A stretch of DNA of 64,000 nt from Williamsia sterculiae. GTDB lineage: Bacteria; Actinomycetota; Actinomycetes; Mycobacteriales; Mycobacteriaceae. Position 1 is the stretch's first letter, and every line of letters starts with the position of its first letter. Location of the stretch: NCBI RefSeq assembly GCF_900156495.1, contig NZ_FTNT01000001.1, forward strand, positions 248,001-312,000, read 5' to 3'. Below are positions 16,844-27,858 of this stretch, piece by piece. Both the position numbers and the translations under genes were made by a program. Below the pieces are notes generated by a model. It was not told where the DNA came from, searched no databases, and saw only the letters and a list, made by a program, of their open reading frames with translations.

Positions 16844-16922
16844 CCGGACAACCGGGCGCAACCCAGGAGTAGAACTGGATGCGGCGCCGTGAGTCGGTGG
16901 CCGAGATGTCGGAAGGTGGGGT

Positions 16923-17390
16923 ATGGCGCGCAGGGTGGCGAAGGCCGACAGGGTCGGACGTGAGGAACTGCTGACGTTTCTGCGCAGCCGTCGCAACGGG
17001 GTTCTGCTGGCCACCCGATCCGGCGGCGGACCGCAGCTGAGCCCCATCACCTACGGCCTGGCCGACGACGGCGACATCCTCATCTCGACCTACCCGCAAC
17101 GTGCCAAGGTCGTGAACCTGCGCCGCAGCCCGGAGACGTCGCTGATTTCCCTGGGCGACGACTTCAACGACGCGTGGGTGCAGATCGACGGCGTCGCCGA
17201 GGTGACCGACATCCCGGAATCGGTCGAACCGCTGGTCGAGTACTTCCGGTCGATCTCGGGTGAACATCCCGACTGGGATGAATACCGCGAGGCGATGGTG
17301 AACCAGGGGAAGTCCGTCATCCGCATCCGGCTCACCGGGTGGGGGCCGATAGCGACCGGCGGCTTCCCGCCGAGCCTGGTCCAGGACTGA
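16923..17390 (+). CDS. PPOX-class F420-dependent oxidoreductase
   Basis: 155 residues with the split-barrel flavin-binding fold (NGVLLATRSGGGPQLSPITYGLADDGDILIST split over two strands, AKVVNLRRSPETSLISLG, and VQIDGVAEVTD). The family uses F420 or FMN to reduce small molecules, and several mycobacterial members are of unknown substrate. Start ATG 16923 lies 79 bp after the small Cys protein. Confidence 0.88.
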   Translation: MARRVAKADRVGREELLTFLRSRRNGVLLATRSGGGPQLSPITYGLADDGDILISTYPQRAKVVNLRRSPETSLISLGDDFNDAWVQIDGVAEVTDIPESVEPLVEYFRSISGEHPDWDEYREAMVNQGKSVIRIRLTGWGPIATGGFPPSLVQD

Positions 17391-17577
17391 GACCTTTTCG
17401 TGACCATCACCAAGATTCGATACCGGTTCCGCCAATGCCTTCTCGGCGCCCGCGCGGACGTCTAGCGTCAGATCAGGCGCCGCACAGCGGCGGTCTGTGG
17501 TTCCGATCCGAGCCCGGAGCGTCCTCGGCGACAACACCGCGTGCACACCCGCCCGCGGAAGACGAGTGGAGGCAATC

Positions 17578-18838
<1,261 letters not shown>

Positions 18839-18863
18839 TCGAGCGCGACAACAGGCCACCGAC

Positions 18864-18900
18864 CAGCGGGCCGATCCGAGGCGCTCGGGTCGGCCCGCTG
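18864..18900. terminator. bidirectional terminator between hydrolase and TauD-type gene
   Basis: 11-bp stem CAGCGGGCCGA / TCGGCCCGCTG with a second CGAG/CTCG pairing inside the loop, seven bases before the end of the convergent dioxygenase gene. Confidence 0.78.
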
Positions 18901-18907
18901 TCGTGGT

Positions 18908-19846
18908 TCAGCCGGCGTGCGCGAGCGGTTCCACGATGTCGGAGTAGTGCGACGCGTCACCCTTCAGCGTGCGGCTGCGCTCACCGTGCACGTCCACCGG
19001 GACGTCACCGGCCAGGGTGATCCGGTTCAGACGCCGGTACGCGTCGTCGTAGTCGGCGACCGCATAGTGCTGGGTCGCGCGGTTGTCCCAGATCGCCAGG
19101 TCACCCGACCGCCAGGACCACCGCACGGTGTTCTCCAGGCGAATGGTTCGGGCCTGCAGCAGATCGAAGAGCGCGCTCGACTCCTTGGCGCTCAGTCCGA
19201 CGAATTCCCGGACGAAGTGGCCGAGCAGCAGGGACCGTTCACCGGTCTCGGGGTGTACGCGCACCACCGGGTGCTCTGTCTCGAAGCGCTGCGAGCGGAA
19301 CTCCGCGCGATAACCGGCCACCGCGTCCGACACCGGCTGATCGGCGTCGTCGTGATTGTCGGCGTAGTCGTACAGGTTGGTGTGTACCGCCCGTAGGTTC
19401 TCGACCAACCGCTTGAGCGGCTCGGGAAGTGACTCATATGCGGTGACGGTGTTGGCCCAGACCGTTGTTCCCCCGTAGGGCGGGAGGGTGATCGCCCGCA
19501 GGATCGATGCCTTGGGAACCCGGTCGACAAAGGTGACGTCGGTGTGCCAGCTGTTGGCCTTGCCGTTGTCGGAGTCGATCGGCAACACCGTATGACCCCG
19601 CGAGGTGACGGTGGGATGGGCGATCGTCGGCTCGCCGAGTAGCCGCGCGAACTGCTCCTGACCCTCGTCGTCGAGATGCTGCTGGTCGCGGAAGAACAGC
19701 ACCTTGTGTTCGAGCAGTGCATCGTTGATCGCCCGCACCGTTGTGGTGCCGAGATCACCGGACAGTGCGACACCGTCGATCTGGGCGCCGATCCGTCCAC
19801 CGATCTTGGTCACCGTGAGGCGATCGCCATTGATGCTCTCGACCAT
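18908..19846 (-). CDS. TauD/TfdA-family 2-oxoglutarate-dependent dioxygenase
   Basis: 312 residues, an Fe(II)/2-oxoglutarate oxygenase. Iron ligands are in WHTDVTF (HxD) and RATQHYAV (distal His); 2-oxoglutarate-binding Arg lies shortly after in [12 protein letters not shown]. Known members release sulfite or sulfate from taurine, alkanesulfonates or sulfate esters. The ATG at 19846 has AAAGGAT upstream; a longer reading of 31 residues lacks such a site. It faces an SsuABC-like transporter, supporting a role in sulfur scavenging. Confidence 0.9.
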   Translation of the reverse strand: MVESINGDRLTVTKIGGRIGAQIDGVALSGDLGTTTVRAINDALLEHKVLFFRDQQHLDDEGQEQFARLLGEPTIAHPTVTSRGHTVLPIDSDNGKANSWHTDVTFVDRVPKASILRAITLPPYGGTTVWANTVTAYESLPEPLKRLVENLRAVHTNLYDYADNHDDADQPVSDAVAGYRAEFRSQRFETEHPVVRVHPETGERSLLLGHFVREFVGLSAKESSALFDLLQARTIRLENTVRWSWRSGDLAIWDNRATQHYAVADYDDAYRRLNRITLAGDVPVDVHGERSRTLKGDASHYSDIVEPLAHAG

Positions 19847-20036
19847 GTTGAGATCCTTTTGTCCGAGGGTGATTGGTGTGCGCGAGCCGTGCGCATGAGT
19901 AGAGATGCTCACAGTGAACGAGACGAGAGGCGGGCGCACAACGGTTTTGCCGACGCTGGGTCGAAGTGTTGTCGGTTGCGGCTTCCGTCGGTTGGAGTGT
20001 GCGCTGAGACTTCACGCATTCCCGACGAACGGAGCA

Positions 20037-21080
20037 ATGGTGCGAACCATGCGAACCCTGGTCACCGCGCTCGCCGTGGTACTGACCGCGAGTGTGCTCG
20101 GCGCCTGCGGCAATACCGCTGCCGCCGACAAGAACGGTGTCACCACGTTGCGGTATCAAGGGTGGCCGGGGCAGGTCATCCTCCCCGAGGTCGCCGATGA
20201 GCTGGGGTTCTTCGACGGCAAGATCAAGCTGAACTGGGTGGGCAACACCATCAGCGGTCCACAGGACATCCAGTCCGCGGCCACCGGTCAGACAGACTTC
20301 GGCGGCGCGTTCGCCGGTGCCGTGGCCAAATTGGTCAGTTCGGGCGCACCGGTGACCGCCGTGGTGAACTACTACGGCACCGACGACAAGACCATCGCGG
20401 GCTTCTACGTTCCCGACAACAGCCCGATCACCAAACCCACCGATCTGGTGGGTAAGAAGATCGGTGTCAACACCCTCGGCGGGCAGCTCGAGGCGGACAT
20501 CCACGACCAGCTGAAGAAGGATGGCCTGACGCAGGAGCAGATCAAGACGGTCCAACTGGTGGCACTTCCCGCCCCCAACACCGAAGATGCGCTGCGCAAG
20601 GGGCAGATCGACGCCGCCGGGCTGTCCGGGCAGTTCCAGCAGAGGGCGGTGGCCAACGGTGGCCTGCGCGCGGTGTTCACCGATCTCGCGCTCTACGGTC
20701 CGTTCAACGGGGGCCCGTACGTTTTCCGCAACGATCTGATCGCGAAGAACCCCGATGCGGTCCGCGCGTTCACCGCCGGAATCGCCAAGGCCATCGAGTG
20801 GGAGCGCACCACCCCTCGTGATCAGGTGATCGCGAAGTTCACCGAGATCGTCAACAAGCGCAAGCGGCCGAACGAGGACACGTCGGCGTTGAAGTACTGG
20901 CTGAGCGTGGGTATCCCGTCCAAGGGGGGATTGCAGTCCGACCAGGACTTCACCCGCTGGGAGAGCTGGCTTCAGGACACCGGTGCGGTGAAGGGATCGC
21001 TGGACGCGTCCAAGATCTACACCAACAAGTTCAACCCGTATGCCGGACAGTCGGGTTCCACAGGATCGGCGCAGGGCTGA
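20037..21080 (+). CDS. ABC transporter substrate-binding lipoprotein (sulfonate/nitrate type)
   Basis: 347 residues with a lipoprotein signal ending in SVLGAC|G. The mature part is a two-lobe SsuA/NMT1-like solute-binding protein (LRYQGWPGQVILPEVADELGFF at the start). Followed after four bases by the ATPase gene. The start is uncertain: ATG 20037 and ATG 20049 are both possible and the GGAG at 20031-20034 is close to the first. The ligand is probably an organosulfur anion. Confidence 0.87.
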   Translation: MVRTMRTLVTALAVVLTASVLGACGNTAAADKNGVTTLRYQGWPGQVILPEVADELGFFDGKIKLNWVGNTISGPQDIQSAATGQTDFGGAFAGAVAKLVSSGAPVTAVVNYYGTDDKTIAGFYVPDNSPITKPTDLVGKKIGVNTLGGQLEADIHDQLKKDGLTQEQIKTVQLVALPAPNTEDALRKGQIDAAGLSGQFQQRAVANGGLRAVFTDLALYGPFNGGPYVFRNDLIAKNPDAVRAFTAGIAKAIEWERTTPRDQVIAKFTEIVNKRKRPNEDTSALKYWLSVGIPSKGGLQSDQDFTRWESWLQDTGAVKGSLDASKIYTNKFNPYAGQSGSTGSAQG

Positions 21081-21084
21081 CGTG

Positions 21085-21936
21085 ATGTCCGACGCCCAGA
21101 CGCATGCCAAGATCTCCCTGCGCAACGTCACCAAGAGCTTTCCCGACCGCGCACGGGGCACGTCGCTCACGGCCCTCGATGACATCAGTATCGACGTCGC
21201 CGCCGGGGAGTTCGTGACCCTGGTCGGACCCAGCGGCTGTGGCAAGTCGACGCTGCTGGATCTGGTCGGCGGACTGTCGACACCGACGTCCGGAGAGGTC
21301 CGGCTGGACGGTGAACTGATCACCGGACCGGGGCTGGACCGGGGCATCGTGTTCCAACAGTATGCGCTGTTTCCCTGGCGCACGGCCCAGGCCAACGTCG
21401 AATTCGGTTTGGAAGCAAAGGGTCTGCGCAAGCGGGACCGCGCCGACCGCGCCCGTGAAGTCCTCGAGCTGGTCGGTTTGGCCGCGTTCGCCAACCGATA
21501 TCCACACGAGTTGTCCGGTGGTATGAAACAGCGGGTGGCCATCGCCCGCAGTCTCGCCTACGAGCCCGAGGTCTTGTTGATGGACGAACCGTATGCGGCG
21601 CTCGACGCCCAGACCCGTGAGCTGCTGCAGGTGGAACTACGGTCGATCTGGGAGCGTACGGCGACGACCGTCCTGTTCATCACCCACGGAATCGAGGAGG
21701 CGATCTTCCTCGGACAGCGGGTCCTCATCATGACGTCGCGACCCGGTCGCGTGAAGGAGGCGCTCGAGATCGACCTCGGCGAGGTGGATCTGAGCACCGA
21801 TGTGCGGTCGTCACCCGAATTCGTCCGATATCGCAGTCGCGTATGGGAATCACTGCACGATGAGGTGCTACGCGCGAACAATCTCACCGCAGAAAGTCTG
21901 ACCCAGGGTGAGCTGAGCGGGGCGGTGTCGGGATGA
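21085..21936 (+). CDS. ABC transporter ATP-binding protein (SsuB/TauB-like)
   Basis: 283 residues. Walker A GPSGCGKST, Q-loop FQQYALFPW, signature LSGGMKQRVAIARS, Walker B VLLMDEPYAALD and switch His in FITHGIEEA are all present. Drives import together with the adjacent permease and binding protein. GTG 21082 is an alternative start. The stop overlaps the permease start (ATGA). Confidence 0.92.
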   Translation: MSDAQTHAKISLRNVTKSFPDRARGTSLTALDDISIDVAAGEFVTLVGPSGCGKSTLLDLVGGLSTPTSGEVRLDGELITGPGLDRGIVFQQYALFPWRTAQANVEFGLEAKGLRKRDRADRAREVLELVGLAAFANRYPHELSGGMKQRVAIARSLAYEPEVLLMDEPYAALDAQTRELLQVELRSIWERTATTVLFITHGIEEAIFLGQRVLIMTSRPGRVKEALEIDLGEVDLSTDVRSSPEFVRYRSRVWESLHDEVLRANNLTAESLTQGELSGAVSG

Positions 21937-22796
21937 CCCTCGCAGACACCACCTCGATACCATCGGTCACCGCATCCACCGCGGTCGACCCGTCACAAAC
22001 CGTCGGATCCGCGAAAGGCGTACGGAGGCGGAGGGTCCTCAGCGCGGCGGGCACGGTGCTCACCCGGTCCGTCGCCATCGTGGCCTTCCTGTTGCTCTGG
22101 GAGTTCGCGCCACGGTTCGGCTGGGTCGACACGACCTTCCTTCCGCCGTTCACGCAGGTCGTGCACGCGTGGTGGTCGTTGGCGCAGTCGGGGGAGTTGT
22201 GGACCGACGTCCGGGCCAGCCTCACCCGGTCGCTGTCCGGGTTCGCCATCGCCATCGTGGTCGCGGTTCCGGTGGGGTTGTTGATCGCGTGGTATCGCCA
22301 CGTGGAGCAGGTGCTGAGCCCGCTGTTCGCGATCTTCCTGAACACCGCAGCCGTGGCGTTGCTGCCGGTGTTCACGCTGATCCTGGGCATCGGCGAGACC
22401 TCCAAGATCGCGATCATCGCCTACGCGAGCTTCTGGCCGGTGCTGTACAACACCATCGGCGGTGCCAAGAACGTCGACCCGCTGCTCATCCGATCGGCGC
22501 GATCGTTCGGGATCGGCAGCTTCGCGTTGTTCCGCAAGGTCGTGCTGCCCGCCGCGTTGCCCACCATCTTCACCGGGATCCGATTGGCCGGAGCCGCATC
22601 CATCCTGGTGCTCATCACCACCGAATTCGTCGGTGCCAAGGCAGGTCTGGGTTACCTGATCAGCAGTGAGCAGTTCAACTTCCAGATACCGCAGATGTAT
22701 GCGGGAATCATCACGGTCGCCGGGATCGGAGTGGCGTTCAACTATCTGCTGATCGCGCTGGAACGCCGGTTCTCGCGGTGGCGGACCGGCGCATGA
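21933..22796 (+). CDS. ABC transporter permease (SsuC/TauC-like)
   Basis: 287 residues with about six helices after a long, Thr/Ser-rich cytoplasmic N-terminus. The EAA loop that docks the ATPase reads RSARSFGIGSFALFRKVVLPAALPTIFTGIRLA (broken here into the family core G...LPAALP). Coupled to the ATPase gene by ATGA and followed after ten bases by the flavin monooxygenase. Confidence 0.91.
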   Translation: MTLADTTSIPSVTASTAVDPSQTVGSAKGVRRRRVLSAAGTVLTRSVAIVAFLLLWEFAPRFGWVDTTFLPPFTQVVHAWWSLAQSGELWTDVRASLTRSLSGFAIAIVVAVPVGLLIAWYRHVEQVLSPLFAIFLNTAAVALLPVFTLILGIGETSKIAIIAYASFWPVLYNTIGGAKNVDPLLIRSARSFGIGSFALFRKVVLPAALPTIFTGIRLAGAASILVLITTEFVGAKAGLGYLISSEQFNFQIPQMYAGIITVAGIGVAFNYLLIALERRFSRWRTGA

Positions 22797-22806
22797 GAGG
22801 ACAATC

Positions 22807-24147
22807 GTGACCAGAGCTCGTGAGATGCACCTGAACGCGTTCCTGATGGGGGTCGGTCACCACGAGGCCGCCTGGCGACATCCATCGACCGACGAGCGGC
22901 GGATCCTGGACGTACGGCACTACCAGGAACTCGCGCAGATCGCCGAACGCGGCAGACTCGACTCGATCTTCTTCGCCGACAATGTCGCCGTGGGTCCGCG
23001 GGTGAAGCGGAACGTGACCGCGGTGTTCGAACCGGTCACCCTCCTCTCGGCGATCGCCGTGGCCACCGAGCACATCGGCCTGATCGCGACCGCGTCGACG
23101 TCGTACAACGAACCCTTCAATCTGGCAAGGGAGTTCGCATCGCTCGATCACCTCAGCCGTGGTCGAGCCGGTTGGAACATCGTCACCTCGGGCACCGAGG
23201 ACGAGGCGCGCAACTTCGGTCACGAGACGATTCCCGAACACGCACGCCGCTACGAGCGCGCGCAGGAGTTCCTGGACGTGGTCACCGCCCTCTGGGACAG
23301 CTGGGATGACGACGCGGTGGTCCTGGACCCGGGGGCGGGTGTCTTCGCCGATCCGACACGTGTCCGCGCCATCGACCACGTCGGCGAGCGGTTCCGCGTG
23401 CGCGGGCCGCTGAACACCCCGCGCGGACCGCAGGGTCGGCCGTTGCTGGTCCAAGCCGGATCCTCCGAGGCGGGTAAGGACTTCGCCGCGCGACACGCCG
23501 AGGCCATCTTCACCGCTCAGCGGTCGTTGGCCGACGGTCAGGACTTCTACTCCGACCTGCGCGAGCGCGTGCGGGCATCCGGGCGAGCCGAGGGGGATGT
23601 CGCGATCCTGCCCGGTGTGGTGCCCTATCTCGCGTCCACCGAAGCGGAGGCCGTCGCCCTGGAACGTGAATTCACCGACCTCATCTCACCGGACTACGCC
23701 CTCGGGCAGCTCTCGCGGATGCTGGGTATGGATCTCAGTGGACAGGAGTTGGACGCTCCGCTGCCTCCACTGCCGGAGGAAGCCGCGATCGAGGGTGCCA
23801 AGAGCAGGTTCACCCTCGTCAAGCGGCTTGCCGAGACCGAGCGCCTGACCGTCCGCGAGCTGATCGGTCGCCTCGGTGGGGGACGCGGACACCGTTCGTT
23901 CGCGGGAACTCCCGAGCAGTTGGCCGACGACCTTGAGCTCTGGTTCACCCATGGGGCCGCGGACGGATTCAACATCATGCCGCCGCATCTTCCCGGTGGC
24001 CTGCAGATCTTCGTCGACGAGGTGGTACCGCTGCTGCAGCGCCGCGGACTGTTCCGCACCGAGTACGGCGCCGAGACGTTGCGCGGGCACTACGGACTTC
24101 CGCCGGTCCACAACACGCGGGCCGGATCGCTGTCGACGGCGCGCTGA
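22807..24147 (+). CDS. FMN-dependent monooxygenase, NtaA/SnaA/DszA type
   Basis: 446 residues of the luciferase-like TIM barrel. N-terminal MHLNAFLMGVGHHEAAWRHP, then DSIFFADN, and GRAGWNIVTS...ARNFG are signatures of the NtaA/DszA branch that uses reduced FMN from a partner reductase. Relatives oxidise dibenzothiophene sulfone, nitrilotriacetate or sulfonates. Last gene of the transporter operon, so its product probably desulfonates the imported compound. No flavin reductase is encoded next to it. Start is GTG 22807. Confidence 0.9.
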   Translation: MTRAREMHLNAFLMGVGHHEAAWRHPSTDERRILDVRHYQELAQIAERGRLDSIFFADNVAVGPRVKRNVTAVFEPVTLLSAIAVATEHIGLIATASTSYNEPFNLAREFASLDHLSRGRAGWNIVTSGTEDEARNFGHETIPEHARRYERAQEFLDVVTALWDSWDDDAVVLDPGAGVFADPTRVRAIDHVGERFRVRGPLNTPRGPQGRPLLVQAGSSEAGKDFAARHAEAIFTAQRSLADGQDFYSDLRERVRASGRAEGDVAILPGVVPYLASTEAEAVALEREFTDLISPDYALGQLSRMLGMDLSGQELDAPLPPLPEEAAIEGAKSRFTLVKRLAETERLTVRELIGRLGGGRGHRSFAGTPEQLADDLELWFTHGAADGFNIMPPHLPGGLQIFVDEVVPLLQRRGLFRTEYGAETLRGHYGLPPVHNTRAGSLSTAR

Positions 24148-24204
24148 CAGGCGGATATCGCCGGTCGGACGATCGGATGTGGGTGGCTCTGCAAGACTGA
24201 CCCC

Positions 24205-24915
24205 ATGCCCCACCTGACGATGGTCGACAACATCTTCGTCCTGTATCTCGGTAGTCCCGGGGTGGAGAACAGCGAGAACGCCTTCACACCCGACTGGCTG
24301 GCCGAGGTGCACGATCTGCTGGATCAGGTGGATGCGGCGGAGGGGCCGACCGCGCTGATCACCACCGCGACCGGCAAGTACTATTCCACCGGTCTCGACA
24401 CCGGCTGGGTGATGGCGCACCTGGATCAGCTCGACGCGTTCACGACAGCCGTCCAGTTGTTGTTCGCCCGGATGTTGGAACTGGCGACGCCGACTGTCGC
24501 CGCGTTGCCGGGGCACACCTTCGGTGGCGGTGCATTGTTCTCCCTGGCCCACGACCATGCGCTGATGCGGGCGGACCGCGGATACTTCTGCATGCCCGGG
24601 GTGAACATCGGAGCCAGCTACGCGCCCGGCACCATCGACTTCGTCGCCGACCGGACCACGCCCCGCGCCGCGCACGAACTCCTGGTGGGCGGGCTCCGGT
24701 ACGGCGGCCCGCAGGCGGTGGAGCTCGGTGTGGTGGACGAGGCGGTCTCGCTGGACGACCTGATGCCGCGTGCCCTGGAGCGGGCACGGTTGGTGCAGAA
24801 CACCCGCGGTCGCGCCCTGCAGGAGATCAAGACCAAGTTGCACGCCGCCACGCTGGAACGACTGCGCGAACCGGCGGTGGGCGTGAACGACCAAGCCGTG
24901 GTCAGCGACCGCTGA
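24205..24915 (+). CDS. enoyl-CoA hydratase/isomerase family protein
   Basis: 236 residues of the crotonase fold. The oxyanion-hole segments TTATGKYYSTGLDT and LPGHTFGGGALFSLAHDH are clear. It resembles delta3,delta2-enoyl-CoA isomerases more than hydratases, as the paired catalytic Glu of hydratases are not evident. Stands alone, 57 bp after the monooxygenase and convergent with the ferritin-like gene. Confidence 0.85.
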   Translation: MPHLTMVDNIFVLYLGSPGVENSENAFTPDWLAEVHDLLDQVDAAEGPTALITTATGKYYSTGLDTGWVMAHLDQLDAFTTAVQLLFARMLELATPTVAALPGHTFGGGALFSLAHDHALMRADRGYFCMPGVNIGASYAPGTIDFVADRTTPRAAHELLVGGLRYGGPQAVELGVVDEAVSLDDLMPRALERARLVQNTRGRALQEIKTKLHAATLERLREPAVGVNDQAVVSDR

Positions 24916-24939
24916 CACCCGACGAGATACCTGGGGCGG

Positions 24940-25893
24940 TCAGCCGCTGACGCGCAGCGCGCCGTTCGCTCCCTTGGGGAGGAACCCGCCCGACGTAACC
25001 GGACCGGGGTTCAGGTACACCACGTTGAGAACCTGAAATGGTGTGCGGCCGAAGGCGATCGCGTTGCCATCGGCAGGGACGAGGTTGGTGCCCCCGGCGA
25101 GACCCTGGTCCTTGTCTGCCGATCCATCGAGCGAGTCCCGCGCGTCGGAGATGGCGGATGCAGAATCGGCCAGGCCCAGTGAGCTCAGCGTGGTACGGAT
25201 GATCCCCGCGTGATAGGCCTCCACGGCCAGGATCCCGGCGGCGGCATCGAGGTAGGTCTTGTTACCGACCAGGGGAGCCGCGCCCTTGTACGCGGTCACC
25301 CCCACGTCCTCGAAGACGAAAGCACCGAGCAAGAAGTTCTGCTCGTTGGCGAACGGGTCGAACTTCTGGTTCCCGCTGACCAGCCCGGCGGCCTTGGCGG
25401 CGGCGGTGAAGCTCGCGTCGAGATCGATGGCCGGTCGAGCAACGGCCTGATTGCCCAAGGCCTTACGCAGAAACCGGACGTGGGCGACCTCGTCCTCGGC
25501 GATCTCCTTCGCGTAGTTCGCGATGGCCTTGGTCGTGAAGTTCACCTTGGTACCACCCGTGACGTTGCCCAACGGGCCGATGCCGCCGACCAGACCGTCG
25601 TCGAGCCCCTTGCCGAACACTGCACGGGAGTAGAACTCGGCTTCGAGGTACTCGAGATTGAGCGCGAAGTTGAGGATGGCGGAGTCGGTGATGGGCTGCG
25701 CCGGTCCCGGGATGAGTCCGCCGACACCCGGCGGGATGTCGGGGCTGTCCGCTCCGGCGACGGCGGTGCCTGCGACCATCGCGCCCCCGATGCCCAGCCC
25801 GGTGAGACCTGCGGCGCGCATGAAGCGCCGACGATCCACCGGGTTCTCGGCGCTCCGGCTGATGGAATTCTTGATGAACGTGCGGTCGAACAT
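24940..25893 (-). CDS. Tat-exported ferritin-like domain protein
   Basis: 317 residues with an N-terminal twin-arginine signal ([24 protein letters not shown]). The mature part has a ferritin-like four-helix bundle: [23 protein letters not shown], and LAVEAYHAG carry Glu/His candidates for a di-iron centre. Similar to desiccation-related proteins of the pcc13-62 group. Exported folded, so any metal is loaded in the cytoplasm. Divergent from a DyP peroxidase gene across 270 bp in which I see no clear operator. Confidence 0.85.
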   Translation of the reverse strand: MFDRTFIKNSISRSAENPVDRRRFMRAAGLTGLGIGGAMVAGTAVAGADSPDIPPGVGGLIPGPAQPITDSAILNFALNLEYLEAEFYSRAVFGKGLDDGLVGGIGPLGNVTGGTKVNFTTKAIANYAKEIAEDEVAHVRFLRKALGNQAVARPAIDLDASFTAAAKAAGLVSGNQKFDPFANEQNFLLGAFVFEDVGVTAYKGAAPLVGNKTYLDAAAGILAVEAYHAGIIRTTLSSLGLADSASAISDARDSLDGSADKDQGLAGGTNLVPADGNAIAFGRTPFQVLNVVYLNPGPVTSGGFLPKGANGALRVSG

Positions 25894-26163
25894 GGAGTCC
25901 CCTGTCTGAAGGTGTCTCCTACCCGCGCCCCTCGAGTGAAGATGCCGTGTATCCGGCGACCGTTTCTCGATCGGTTGTCACAGTAGTGTCACGAGGTACT
26001 CGGTGCACGGTTTCGAGTCATCGCGATTCTTCGTAGGTCGTGGCGGTCGACCGTCGCTCGTCCCCACGCGCCACACCCGTTGCCATCGGAGGTGTTCGTT
26101 GACAGCGCTGGACTCACCCTGGCGGGGTGATGCGCTGGTGCGTGCCGCACTAGAGTTCGGTGT

Positions 26164-27114
26164 ATGACTGATCCGCACGCGATCGCCACCCGACCCCAGG
26201 ACGTCACCACACCACTGACTCGTGCCGCCGCGTTCCTGGTCCTCACCGTCAACGACGGTGAGGACGCGATGAGCACCGCCCGCTCGGTGGTCGCCAGTAC
26301 CGCGGACCTCATCAAGGACGTTCGTCTGCGATCGCTGCAGAGCGAGTTCAGCGTCAACGTCGGTATCGGTAGTCGAGTGTGGGACAGTCTGACCGGTCAG
26401 CCCAAACCCAAGGAGCTCAAGCCGTTTCAGGTGATCGAGGGTCACGAGCACACGGCTGTCGCCACGTCCGGAGACCTGCTCTTCCACATCCGCGCTGACG
26501 GTAACGACATGGTGTTCGAGTTCGAGAAACTGTTGCTCGAGGCCTTCGGAGATGCGGTCACCGCGGTCGACGACGTCAGCGGATTCCGTTACTTCGATGC
26601 GCGCGACCTCCTCGAGTTCGTCGACGGGACCGCGAATCCCTACGGTCTCGATGCGCTGCCGAGCACCCTGGTCGGCGATGAGGACGAGAAATACGCTGGC
26701 GGCAGCTATGTGGTCATCCAGAAGTACCTGCACAAGATAAAGGACTGGCGGAGTCAGAGCACGGAGACGCAGCAGGACATCATCGGTCGGACCAAATTCG
26801 ACAACATCGAGTTACCCGACGCCGAGGGCGATGCGCAGAAGTCGCACAAGACGCTGTGCACGATCACCGACGACGACGGTGAACACGACATCGTCCGGGA
26901 CAACATGCCTTTCGCGACGCCGGGTCGCAACGAGTACGGGACGTATTTCATCGGGTACTCGCGGCACCTGTGGGTGGTCGAGCAGATGTTGGAGCGCATG
27001 TTCATCGGTGATCCCCCCGGCAAACACGACCGTATCCTCGATTACTCGACGCCGGTCACCGGCTGCACCTTCTTCGCGCCCAACCGACAGTTCCTGGACG
27101 ATCTGGACGGATGA
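26164..27114 (+). CDS. Dyp-type heme peroxidase
   Basis: 316 residues. The diagnostic GxxDG appears as EFVDGTANP, the distal Arg in RNEYGTYFIGYSR, and the proximal His region follows in the C-terminal half. It has no export signal and resembles the cytoplasmic class B enzymes that oxidise dyes, Mn(II) or lignin models. No encapsulin gene is adjacent and no encapsulin-targeting tail is visible (ends FLDDLDG). A -10-like TAGAGT lies seven bases before the ATG, suggesting a leaderless message. Confidence 0.92.
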   Translation: MTDPHAIATRPQDVTTPLTRAAAFLVLTVNDGEDAMSTARSVVASTADLIKDVRLRSLQSEFSVNVGIGSRVWDSLTGQPKPKELKPFQVIEGHEHTAVATSGDLLFHIRADGNDMVFEFEKLLLEAFGDAVTAVDDVSGFRYFDARDLLEFVDGTANPYGLDALPSTLVGDEDEKYAGGSYVVIQKYLHKIKDWRSQSTETQQDIIGRTKFDNIELPDAEGDAQKSHKTLCTITDDDGEHDIVRDNMPFATPGRNEYGTYFIGYSRHLWVVEQMLERMFIGDPPGKHDRILDYSTPVTGCTFFAPNRQFLDDLDG

Positions 27115-27391
27115 TGCGGGAACCCGGCCCGCCGGCATCGATGACCGGGCTCATCGGTTGGTACCGGTCGTCGGATCAACGCCCGGTGATGAGGGATAGA
27201 CGATCGGCCATCGCCGACACCAACGTCGACATTGATGACATGGCACTTGCGGAAGACACCCGATGACGCCGCAGACACCGCGTACCGTTCTCAGGGTGGC
27301 TCCGGTGCAGGCGTCGAACACTGTCCGTGGCGGCTGCACCGACGGGTGACGTTCCGTGACGTGACGATGGGGATTTCCGGAGGTTGTTGTG

Positions 27392-27787
27392 ATGCGATTC
27401 CGCGAGGCGATCGAGACCGCGAACATGGATGAGGTGGAGTCCATGTTGGCCGATCAGGTTGTCTTCCGCAGTCCGGTGGCGTTCAAGCCCTACACGGGTA
27501 AGGCAATCACGAATGCGATCCTCCGTTCGGTGATCGAGGTCTTCGAAGACTTTCACTACATCAGGGAAATCAGCGAAGACCCGATGCACGCCTTCGTCTT
27601 CGAGGCCACAGTCGATGGGCTCCAGCTGACCGGGTGTGACTTCCTCGTCTACGACGACGAGGGAAAAATCGTTGACTTCATGGTCATGGTGCGTCCTCTC
27701 AAAGGAGCTCATGCACTTGCTACCCGGATGGCCGAGCGGTTCCCTGACATCCAGGCGGCCGCGACCGCGTGGGCCGAAGCGCATTAG
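27392..27787 (+). CDS. SnoaL/NTF2-like protein
   Basis: 131 residues with the cone-shaped NTF2-like fold (IETANMDEVESMLADQVVFRSPVAFKPYTGK early, then GCDFLVYDDEGKIVDFMVMVRP). Members bind or modify small hydrophobic ligands; the activity here is unknown. GGAGG at 27378-27382 supports ATG 27392; GTG 27389 is possible too. The 277 bp upstream hold no other gene I can support. Confidence 0.8.
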   Translation: MRFREAIETANMDEVESMLADQVVFRSPVAFKPYTGKAITNAILRSVIEVFEDFHYIREISEDPMHAFVFEATVDGLQLTGCDFLVYDDEGKIVDFMVMVRPLKGAHALATRMAERFPDIQAAATAWAEAH

Positions 27788-27858
27788 TTGCCGCTCATAC
27801 GGCGCCTCCCATAGGGATGGTCTTTTCCGGCCACGCGTAAATCACCGCGCATCCGATG

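Noticed and set aside
16656-16892. 78-codon plus-strand frame overlapping the small Cys gene
   Set aside because: No ribosome site and poor third-position bias compared with the frame 16700-16843 in the same stretch.
19905-20036. N-terminal extension of the substrate-binding protein
   Set aside because: Adding it would bury the lipoprotein signal behind 44 residues; the shorter start gives a normal signal peptide.
27115-27391. Extra small gene between DyP and the SnoaL-like gene
   Set aside because: Frames here lack ribosome sites and consistent third-position bias on both strands.
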